Source of the DNA: Euperipatoides rowelli
Taxonomy: Eukaryota; Onychophora; Udeonychophora; Euonychophora; Peripatopsidae
Direction: 5' to 3' (one strand)
Assembly: GCA_003024985.2 (NCBI GenBank)
Contig: PXIH01S0000886.1
DNA: 29,854 nucleotides
Under the pieces are notes generated by a model. The model had not been told where the DNA came from and did no database searches. It saw nothing but the letters and a program-made list of their open reading frames with translations. The position numbers and the translations under genes are program-made. This document shows, in pieces, positions 21,541 to 29,854 of this stretch. The first letter of the stretch is position 1. Each line of letters begins with the position of its first letter.

Positions 21541-22337
21541 TGCACACATAAGAAAAAATCTGAATGCTATTGGTATGATCATGCTATTGGTATTGTCAAA
21601 TATAACATTCACATTTGATTAGCGTCTATTACGAGATAGAATGTTTTAAGCTCTTGATCGTATAATGGTATTTCAACGTTAGCGCTATGTATGCACTCAT
21701 AATGGGTGATCTTTGACTTCCTTGTTAAGTTTTAAATTTAGATTTCCCTGTTAAGGACATCTAGTTATCAATTTTGCTTAAAGAATACAAAAATGATTAA
21801 AAATAATTATATTTAATACTATTTGTATATAAATAAATGCATACCACATTTGTTTACATTGTAAACAAAGATTTTTAATGTAAGGACCTCCCAAAGTGCA
21901 ATTTTATTAAGATGCCACTTATTTTGATTTGCTTTTTCACCTCTGTTTTATGACATGAATCTAAGCACTATAAAAGCATTTGGAAATCTATTCATCATAA
22001 GTGAGCAGTAGTCCCCATTAGATCGATCATGTTCTTTTAGAGTGTCAGGTAGCTGAGATTTTTTTCAAAAGAGCGTTGTGAGGTCAGGCAGAAACATTAA
22101 AGGGTGTTAGCCTCTACATGTGTAGTGGCTGAGTAAAGTTCTTTCCTGGGGCCAATCTTGGCTACTTCTCATTTTAATGTTATTGAGAAGTCTATAAGGA
22201 GCTCACATTTTGATTGCTAGATCTTTACTGGAAATGATGTGTGGTCATGCGCTGGGACTTAGAACTTTTAAAAAATAATATACAGTATAGGCTAAAAAGT
22301 TAAGCACTGTGCACAATTATTTGGCACCTTAATGAGC
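21541..22337. other. Central region of the foldback element
   Basis: No coding frame or RNA gene is recognised. It contains a run of moderately GC-richer sequence at 22030-22260 with CTACATGTGTAG at 22114-22125, a near-palindrome. Confidence 0.5.
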
Positions 22338-23193
22338 TTGTATCCGGTTGAAAATCTGGTGTCGCATCTTGAGTATTTACTATAGTACCAAATATTGAGG
22401 TTCTATGATGTCGTAGGTGGTCTGGGTACTTAGGAAAAAATTCTAATAGAAAGCTTAAGTATTTCACACATTCTGTGCATCTTAATGATGTCACAGTGGT
22501 CTGAAAATTGGTATGTGTGATGTCATGCATATCTAGACAAGTTCTGAAGCTTCAAGCCCTAGCTCGCCGGGTGGGTGGGGCTTTTCAGAAAAATTTAAGT
22601 GTAAAAGTGTTTTAATTCGATGGCACATCGTTCTGCACATCCGAATGATGTCATATAGAGCTCATATTACCCAGAATTCATTCCTGAACACAGCCCCATC
22701 GAAAATAAAAAATTTTAGGGCCACAATCTTGTATTTTTGAAAATGCATCAGAAATCATCCCTGAGTATTCTGGGTACTATCGTACAAAGATTTCCGAAGT
22801 TTGCTTTCAGCTAACTTGGAAATGACATCATTACAACCTTTAATATGTTAATTAGAGGTTTTACCCAAACTTTGGGAATGTTCAGAAAACTTCCGAAATT
22901 TTCTGAAATTTCCGTGATGTCATAATGTAAATTAGCTAAAATATGCAAATATAATGCTAATTTATGCAAATCATGGAACTGAACCACACCACTCCCAGAA
23001 ATGTCTGAATATGACAGTCTTTAAACTGCCTAATTTTGCAATGCTTTGTGGTGATAACCATTGTTGATATCATCACTCCATTGTTGCAATGCATTATGGG
23101 TGCTCAAATCTGATTGGTTTGGAGTAAACCCCCTATACCAACTATCATTGAAGATAATTTATTATAAAAAAAAGCATGAACATCTGTATTGAA
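22338..23193 (-). repeat. Right arm of the foldback element
   Basis: This is the inverted partner of 20726-21540. A minus-strand ORF at 22300-22530 lies within it and is not convincing as a gene. Confidence 0.75.
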
Positions 23194-23309
23194 ACAAATC
23201 ATATACCTAAATCTAAACTTAACCAAAAGCATCAAATTTCTTTAAATCGTCAGTAAAACCTTTTGAATCAGGATTTACAGTAGCTAATCTCAAATAGTTT
23301 TCTTTTACC

Positions 23310-24396
23310 TAGGTGGAGCTAGCATCTTTAAGAAGGAAAATGGTGTCCTTGCAAGAAAAAACAATGTGTCCTATGGTTCCATGAAACCAAATCACCTGCA
23401 ACAGTTTGACTTCAGTTTAGAACATTTGGACATGAACCACCAAATAAGAACATAAAGAACTGGTATGCAACATTTAAAGAAATGGAGCATGTGTGGACGG
23501 TAAGGCTCTGGTAGTTCACCTGTTTCTAGCGAGGTTGATGTGCGTGTAGCATTCCAATGAGGCTCTTCAAAGTCAACACGGCCTGCATTGCATGAGCTGC
23601 AAATTCCTCAATCAACCATTCACAAAATTATATACCAATGACAAACTGTGGGCCTACAAGGTGTAAATTTTGCAGTCATTACAACCTGATCGGCCAGATC
23701 GTGCTGCTTTTGCTGACCTTATTCTTGACCAAATTGAACTATTATTTACGGTACATGTGTTTCTCTTATGAGGCTACATTCCACACTTTGGGTAAGGTTA
23801 ACACACAATGTTCGTATTTGGGGTCTGAAAATCCCCACTGCCTCCACGAACACATTAGAGACAGCCTGAAAATTAATGTCTGGTGTGGGCTCATGCGAGA
23901 TCGAATCATTGAAGTGTTCTTAGCAGAAGCAACATTAAATGCTACTGTTTACCTCAACCTACCAAAATTGTTTGTTGAACCACAACTGCTAGAACTGCAG
24001 CCTAATGTTGAGTTCCAACAAAATGGAGCTCCCCCTCACTGGGGGCTAGAAGTTTGTGCATTCCTCAATGACACATTCCCCAACAGGTGGATATTACATC
24101 TAAACTTTTTCTTAGGATAAGGTGTATTCGACCCCTGTACCAGACATTGCAACACTTAGAAGAAGAACTCTTGCTGATATCACCTCGTTACAGATGACAT
24201 GCTGAGAAAAACTTGGAGAGAAATCAAATATTGTCTTGTGCTACGTACCACCAACGGGACACATGTGGAAATGTGGAATGGTCAGAAAAAACTTGAGATT
24301 GGCTAAAACCTGCAGCAAATGGGGTCATTGATATCTATTTGTTTTTGTGTAATAAAGCAACGTAATGAGTGAGGTTTCATGTCATCACCCTGTATA
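23310..24396 (+). pseudogene. Dead Tc1/mariner transposase, all catalytic Asp lost
   Basis: An arthropod-type Tc1/mariner transposase is readable in pieces across frames. The N-terminal DNA-binding part has RPALHELQIPQSTIHKI near 23578-23630, the helix-turn-helix region. The open frame 23638-24120 covers the catalytic core with GSENPH, DSLKINVWCGL and FQQNGAPPHW. Expected catalytic residues are replaced: Y at 23767 (FSYEATFH, normally Asp), N at 24022 (normally Asp), and N at 24103 in LNFFLG (normally LDFFLWG). About 15 residues before that last block are missing. The C-terminus (VYSTPVPDIATLRR) follows in another frame at 24121-24170. TATACAGGGTGATGAC, inverted at 24381-24396, is the likely right end. 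The left end was not found and may be lost against the foldback element. Confidence 0.82.
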
Positions 24397-24720
24397 GTAA
24401 TTTTTATACAATGATTACATAGCAGAACCATCTGATTGTTTTCAAGCTGCTTTACATGCCTCTTGGTCATTTGCCATAACCTATAGCATTAATTTTATTT
24501 TTTAACGTACTTTTTATCAAGACCGGACATTTCGAGTTCAAGACCAGACAGTATTAAAATTTATTTTAAAAAAAACATTCAAACACTGCAAAGCGGCCTG
24601 CATTTTATAAAAAAAATTTCAAACGGTTTCACTGCACAACTGGTCTATCCTTTACTGGACAGTTAGATTTTTACATCAGTAAGTATACATAAGATAAACA
24701 ATATAACATGGTACAATATA
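24397..24720. other. AT-rich stretch, possibly LTR remainder
   Basis: There is no coding signal. It lies downstream, in the minus sense, of the LTR start at 24763, so part of it may be that LTR. The far LTR boundary could not be placed. Confidence 0.3.
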
Positions 24721-24726
24721 ACAAAC

Positions 24727-24772
24727 TTTATTGATAGCTTAAACTGCCATTGCGTACATAACACTCCCCCAG
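24727..24772 (-). mobile_element. Polypurine tract and start of a 3' LTR
   Basis: On the minus strand CTGGGGGAG (24772-24764) is a polypurine tract, followed at once by TGTTATGTACGCA from 24763, with the TG start expected of an LTR. AATAAA lies about 30 bases further on (24732-24727). The tract sits directly after the integrase-like reading frame, the normal order in Ty3/gypsy elements. Confidence 0.55.
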
Positions 24773-25475
24773 ATTAAAATGAACATTTACTATAAATTAG
24801 GTCTATCAATAGGCTTCCTGGTCAGCATGGATCCTGGTTCTCTCTCTTGGAGATGGTTGGAACACTCATTCACTGGAGGGGCCTCCCGAAAATATGCCCC
24901 TGACGAAACCATTTCCCTTGGTGCTGGAATCGGACTGCCTTTAGGAAGCACCCACTCTCTTGGTAGTGTTCCTGGGTACTCCGGGGCAGCTGCTTGGCCC
25001 TATATCGATGACGCAAATGATTCGTATGCACAAATCGCTGCTTGTTCTGTACTTCCACAACGGTTAACAATCCTTTTTGTCTGATATTTTAATCCAAACA
25101 TCGTCTCCCACAGCATATGTTAACACTTGTAAGCAGTTTGCATTTCGCCTTTCTTGGTTTTTGCTTTTTCTGGTCTATCATGTTCGCCAAACAGGGTTTT
25201 AACATAGACAGGAAGGTCCTCCGCCTACCCAAGAACAGCTCAGCCGGAGTCCATCCTGTTTCATGTGGTGTATTACGATGACAAGTAATTCTATCAAATG
25301 TAATGACCGTTTCTCTTTTCCTTTTATCACATCCAAAACCATTTTTCCCAAAGCACTTGACATTTTGAACAGCTCAGCCTGTCCATCACTTTTAGCATAA
25401 GTAGATAGAATACAGTGTTTCTGGAACAGGAAGTGATATCGAAAATGACATGCCCATATATGGGTATATGACATG
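24773..25475 (-). pseudogene. Ty3/gypsy-like pol fragment, integrase C-terminal part
   Basis: Minus-strand frames show an integrase tail in order. KSDGQAE near 25375 is the end of the catalytic core. NTPHET and PAELFLGR at about 25230-25272 are the typical segment after it. VGDDVWIK near 25090-25110 marks the C-terminal domain, and HTNHLRHRY near 25020-25040 corresponds to the block close to the end of pol. The frame shifts at least twice, so it is not functional. The upstream part of the integrase, reverse transcriptase and gag are absent; the copy is 5'-truncated near 25475. Base composition is richer in GC than its surroundings, which suggests it is younger than the flanking repeats. Confidence 0.75.
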
Positions 25476-26746
25476 ATGCATTCTTAGTAGGATTAGGCTG
25501 CATGATGGGATAGGGTATCTATATGTATCGATTAATTGACTGATTATTGATATTTATCAATATTTTTTTTAAAAATTGATTTTTTCCCCTAAAAATTTAG
25601 AAAATATTGTAGATGATGCTGTATGCTGTGATAGATGCCCCACCCAATTCAAATTTTTTAAACCAATCCGGGTCTTTGTTAGATGCATGATGGGATGTTG
25701 AATTTTTGAAAACACATCCGGGTCTTTTCTAACTGACATCATAGGATGCGCAGAAACGATGTGCCATTAACTTGAACATTTAAAAAAAACAATTTGTAAA
25801 AATTAGAAAATGGTAGAAGGGAAGTGTGGGTGTTTAGATTACGTGGCTATGATATTCATAGCATCCGGGTACTACTCTACACCTTCAATAAAAATTTCAA
25901 CTCGCTAGCATCTACTGTTTTGCTTTTAGTCACATAAAACTAAAAATATCATATTTTCGGGGGCGGGAAAGGGGGCACACCAATCCATAAATGGAATAGA
26001 TATTTGAAATGCTTACGATTTGTAGATCATGTTTAAAAAAAAATTTGAAATCGAAGCATTTTTAATATTAGAGTTAATTTTTTTCAAAGTGTTTCAATAT
26101 ACTGTATAATAATAAGTGATTGACAGTGGCACATCAAAGCTCACCGCTTGTTCGCACATATTAAAGTTTAGAGAAAATAATCAACTAGTGTAAAACTTTA
26201 AAAATATATAGCTCGTGTTCTACACAACCTAGTCATACTATACGTCTTTCGAATCCTATTTTCTTCATTTAAAACGCAAGCTATATTTTATTTCGTATCG
26301 ATCAGCATTTTAGTTCATTTTTAATTGAAACTTCACAGCGTGTCGTGCCCATAAGACTAAAAAATAGTTTAAGGACTTGCTAAAGATTTTCTAATCATAA
26401 TTAGGAGTCATAAAAAAAGTTACAGAGGGGAATAACTAATTAAGTTAATATATTAGTAAAAATAATAATAAAAACGTAACGTATTTTTAAAAAAATGTTC
26501 CAAGTCTTATGTGAATATAATGATCTGTATTCGCTTATGGATACAGGGGAATCAAAGTGCACTTAGATTACCAAAAGTACAAAAAAAGATCTAATTAGGA
26601 TTAACTAATAAAGATTATATCATTCCTCATAGAAACAATAGTCAAAGTACAAAATAGGCAAATCTTTATTGCATCATTCTTAGAGATTATCTCACTTCCC
26701 TTATACTAACAGCATTTCAAAATCTATATCAGATAGAAAAAACTCC
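25476..26746. other. AT-rich stretch with scattered GCATGATGGGAT and CCGGGTCTTT words
   Basis: GCATGATGGGAT occurs at about 25499 and 25685. ATCCGGGTCTTT occurs at 25668 and 25718, with a relative near 25864. No gene is seen. The words tie this stretch to the repeats at 27.4-28.8 kb. Confidence 0.35.
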
Positions 26747-26965
26747 AATAGTATTTTTTGTTCTATATTGTCTCATCAATTTTAATGTAGAAAGAAGAAA
26801 AAAAATCCAAATATTTTTTATTATTTTTCTAAATGTCGCGTTCTAATTTGCCCGTATTTACAATAATATTTTTTGCTCTATATTTTCTCAGCAATTTTAA
26901 TGTATAAATAAAAAAAATCCAACAAAGAGATTATGTTTTATGATTTTATTTCTAAATGTCAGATA
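26747..26965 (+). repeat. Two-copy tandem duplication, period 115 bp
   Basis: TATTTTTTG.TCTATATT.TCTCA.CAATTTTAATGTA begins at 26752 and again at 26867. The copies share the following A-rich run, AATCCAA, and TTTCTAAATGTC. They are diverged and AT-rich. Confidence 0.7.
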
Positions 26966-27370
26966 TAAAAAAAAGCCAGTTCATCTTACATTTTTCATTG
27001 CTGTTTCTCTGCCGTTAGAAATAAAATTTTTGGTTTTGATTTTTGAAATCTGCATTAAATTCTGATTTTAAAAATGTAGGTTTATTCCTAAATTTTTATA
27101 ATATGTGTATTATGCTACCTGAATGTCAAAATTTCAGAATCGCTTGATAAATTTTGAAAATACTATCATTGTGATCCCAAAACTAAAGAAAATTTCAAAC
27201 GATCCAGAAATATGTTCTTTTTATTTCCTATTTTGTGCCTAAATAATAAAATGTTATACTGTTACCAATTCATATTTGCATTTTGAAGCTTTTAACACAA
27301 TGGACTCGGATTCGAGTCTTCAGCATATTGTGAAAGTTTGTGTTGACACGGATTCAAGTCATACACAGTG
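26966..27370. other. AT-rich stretch, nothing identified
   Basis: No gene, RNA or repeat unit could be supported here. Confidence 0.35.
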
Positions 27371-28007
27371 AACGTGATAATTTGAGAAAAACTTAGGTAT
27401 TTTTCCTGTTTAGTACCATCCGGGTCTTTAGCAAGATGATTGAGGGAAGTGACATTTATGACATGCATATACTCTGATGGATGTTCAGACCAAAATAGCA
27501 ACCACATTATTAGAGTACCATACTCACATGTTTAGCATCAAAAGGATTTCAGAATATTGAGCACTTCTCCCCTCTGAGATGTCACTCATTTTTTTTGTCC
27601 TGTGATAAGAGACTTTACAATGGCAAAACAGCTCATTAGATCCAAAGATAGAATTTATACTCCAGATACTCTTATTGCCAAAGCCAGTTGTCATAGGAAA
27701 TTTGAAGTGTAGAGATTGCAAACAAATGACATTATTAACTTCTAATCATGATGACCACAGTATTATAAAAAAGATATGTCTCTCTGTGGAGTCTATTGGT
27801 AAGGTTTACCAAAATATTGGAAGATTGTATTCTTCATTTCACAGTAGACTACACAATATTTACCAAATAGATAAATCAAAACCTGGTTATGTGGAAACTA
27901 GAGTTTATTGAGTCTTCTAACCCATATTTTTTTGCTTACACACTCATAGCACCATCCGGGTTTTTAATAAGATGAAGTAACATTATTGCATGCATAGAAC
28001 ATTTATT

Positions 28008-28134
28008 AAGTGTAGGCTAATCATATATAACAGTGAGACAACTAACTGCTCAAATAGAATAATTTTAGAGAAACAATAACTACTGTATATTTAAAAAGTT
28101 AAGTACAATTTACTATAGCCTACTGTATATTAAG
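28008..28134 (+). repeat. Duplicated ~130-bp segment, copy 1
   Basis: It begins AAGTGTAGGCTAATCATATA and ends CTACTGTATATTAAG. It matches 28323-28462 with small indels; the two starts are 315 bases apart. Confidence 0.75.
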
Positions 28135-28322
28135 CAGAGGTCAATAAGAATCAAGAATTAATTTGAATGCTTTCATTAAGATCACGCCATACCATTTAGA
28201 GTTATTTTTCCAAATTTTAAAAAAAGTTTGCATGTAGAATTAACTATTTGATAACTAGTTTAAATACTGGTAGTTTACAAGTATAATTTACTATATTTGA
28301 TAATTGTACTAGAGACAATTAT

Positions 28323-28462
28323 AAGTGTTGGCTAGTCATATATAAAAGTGAGACCACTAACTCAGCTCAAATAGAATAAATTTAGAGAACACTAACTCTA
28401 TACGGTACTGTATATTAAAAAAGTTCATAAGTACAATTTACTTTGGCCTACTGTATATTAAG
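28323..28462 (+). repeat. Duplicated ~130-bp segment, copy 2
   Basis: It begins AAGTGTTGGCTAGTCATATA and ends CTACTGTATATTAAG. Same orientation as copy 1. Confidence 0.75.
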
Positions 28463-28830
28463 ACTAACAATACATGAAAAACTTAGACATTTTTTTCCTA
28501 TTTTATATTCATCCTGGTCTTTTTCAAGATGACTATTCAGAAGTGACATCATATATTAAAATTTAGAAAATCCAAGTTAGAATATTATATATGACAAGTG
28601 ATAGTTTCTACAACCAACTGAGGGTCTTTTCAAGATTGTTGAGGAAGTAACATGGTATACATAGAACAATACATGAAAAACTTATTTTCCCCCACTGTTT
28701 TATGTTCATCCTGGTCTTTTCCAAAGACGACTGATCAGGAATGATATATAAGTATTAAAATTTACTAAATCCAAAATAACAGTGGAAGTGACATCACTTG
28801 TGTAGAACAATGTGTGAAAAACTTACACAT

Positions 28831-29334
28831 TTTCATGATTTTTGAGAAACTCGCAGCACTCTGATGTAAACAGGCTAAAACTTAAAAGATACTTAACAAT
28901 TAAGTGTGTAAACAATTTTTTTATAACTGCTAAATATTTTAAGTATAAACTTTATTCAAAGATAAAACACAGCAAATTAAATATAAAATGGAAAATAAAG
29001 TTTACAAGTACATTTTTCTTGTACTGTATTTGATAACTAGTAAGAAAAAAATTTCCCAACTACAATTTACTATACTACATTATGGTTTTTGTTTTAGCTA
29101 TATATAAATGAAATAAAAAATATGGAACAATACTTTTAGTTTAAGAATTTATTTATATAATTTTCAACTAAATATATATTTCCTTAGTGGGAAAGTTTTA
29201 TGTATAATTATTTCATTCAATCTCCATATTATTGCAGTTTGCCATAATATAATTCATTCCTGTAATGGATTAAGTGTGTTGAGGAAAACCATTTCCTAGG
29301 TGTGGGCTTTGAGATAATATCTCTACCAGAATAT
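28831..29334. other. AT-rich stretch, nothing identified
   Basis: The short ORF at 28842-29033 is lysine/isoleucine-rich, as expected from AT-rich DNA, and is not supported as a gene. Confidence 0.35.
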
Positions 29335-29765
29335 CTAAGTTTTTTTTAGTCTACGCATATGGTAATTTTTTTGTAAGATGTAGTTAATATTGACAGGGTG
29401 ATTGATAATCAAAATGCCGATTGAAATTAAAGTTGAGATAATTATGTTTGAAACTCTCGGGGTTATTTTTTAGTTTGTGTATGGTAATCTTTTGTAAAAT
29501 TTATTACGATGTAAATACCGATGGAAATTAAAGTTGAAATAATGTCTGTCAGAATATTTCAATCAGAATATTTTTAGTCTATATATGCGGTAATTTTTTT
29601 GTAAGATGTAATTAATATTGAATCAAAATACCGATGGAAATTAAAGCTGACAATATTTATATTTGACTCAGTTATTTTTTTAGTCTATGTGTACAGTAAC
29701 TTTTGTTAAATTTATTGCTAGGACGATTGGTGGTGTAAATACCGATAGAAATTAGTTGTAAGTTC
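29335..29765 (+). repeat. Four-copy tandem repeat with alternating unit types
   Basis: The landmark AGTCTA (or AGTTTG) starts at 29348, 29472, 29576 and 29682, giving periods of 124, 104 and 106. Each unit continues with GGTAAT.TTTTTGTAA and ends near ATACCGAT.GAAATTAAAG. Units 1 and 3 share AGATGTARTTAATATTGA; units 2 and 4 share AAATTTATT and GGTGTAAATACC-like ends. Confidence 0.75.
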
Positions 29766-29854
29766 TTCACGCATTCTTCTACATAACTTATGTCACTCCC
29801 ACTCAACTATATTGAAAAAGACCCAAATATACATAAAAGTGAAAATATATATAT

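Larger units (their letters stand above)
20726..23193. mobile_element. Long foldback (inverted-repeat) element
   Basis: Two arms of about 0.8 kb face each other in inverted orientation around a centre of about 0.8 kb. Paired landmarks are TTATCTTCAATGATAG (20764) with CTATCATTGAAGATAA (23142), AACCAATCAGATTTGAG with CTCAAATCTGATTGGTTT (23103), TTTCGATGGGGCTGTGTTCA (21179) with TGAACACAGCCCCATCGAAA (22685), and AATATTTGGTACT (21478) with AGTACCAAATATT (22385). Arms diverge by substitutions and small indels. No transposase gene is seen. An old foldback transposon, a large non-autonomous element, or an inverted duplication would all fit. Confidence 0.8.
27371..28830 (+). repeat. Cluster of diverged repeats with CATCCGGGTCTTT and GAAAAACTTA
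   Basis: A composite unit recurs: (T)GAAAAACTTA, a T-rich stretch, (C)CATCC(G/T)GGTCTTT..CAAGATGA, then GAAGTGACAT. Copies lie at 27383-27460, 27951-27995 (partial), 28475-28545, 28612-28660 (partial) and 28672-28755, with a fragment at 28815. Spacing is irregular. The short plus-strand ORF at 27675-27911 falls between copies and shows no family resemblance. Confidence 0.6.

Noticed and set aside
22030-22260. tRNA-like or SINE sequence in the centre of the foldback element
   Set aside because: No convincing A and B box pair or cloverleaf could be found.
27675-27911. Plus-strand ORF of 78 codons
   Set aside because: No family resemblance and no splice context, and it lies within a field of diverged repeats. 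A decayed element cannot be excluded.
29394-29404. CAGGGTGATTGAT as a second mariner end
   Set aside because: It resembles the CAGGGTGATGA terminus at 24381-24396 for only about nine bases and lies inside a tandem unit, so it is most likely coincidence.

Overview
The window is nuclear DNA from an invertebrate animal. It is strongly AT-rich, has spliced genes, long poly-A/T runs and no prokaryote-style gene packing. The one intact gene is a homologue of MEP-1, a C2H2 zinc-finger co-repressor known from nematodes and insects. The decayed Tc1/mariner transposase is of a kind common in arthropods, so an arthropod is the most likely source. I cannot place it further from this sequence alone.

Layout. 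1-1538 looks like the end of an intron that carries a short motif three or four times. 1539-5265 is the last exon of the MEP-1 gene: a short 5' UTR with two upstream ORFs, then an unbroken 1195-codon CDS. From 5266 the sequence is AT-rich 3' UTR grading into non-coding DNA, with many AATAAA signals and no clear gene end. From about 9.95 kb the window is a graveyard of repeats: a CTCF-like site, a very decayed non-LTR reverse transcriptase on the minus strand (about 10.85-11.9 kb), and two blocks of a ~100-bp tandem repeat (14.04-14.40 and 16.07-16.43 kb). A 30-bp minisatellite follows, interrupted by a 130-N assembly gap.

17605-20512 is a full-length piggyBac-type transposon with TTAA target duplications, terminal inverted repeats and a three-exon transposase broken by two stops and two frameshifts. 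20726-23193 is a long foldback element with ~0.8-kb inverted arms. 23310-24396 is a dead Tc1/mariner copy in which all three catalytic aspartates appear to have been lost. 24727-25475 is the 3' end of a Ty3/gypsy-like LTR element on the minus strand (integrase tail, polypurine tract, start of the LTR). From 25.5 kb to the end there are only AT-rich diverged tandem and dispersed repeats.

Only the MEP-1 gene is likely to make a protein. In C. elegans and Drosophila MEP-1 works with Mi-2 and histone deacetylase in gene repression. The remaining interest lies in the repeats: an array of DR3-type nuclear-receptor half-sites in the minisatellite, the intact architecture of the piggyBac copy, and the large inverted repeat.
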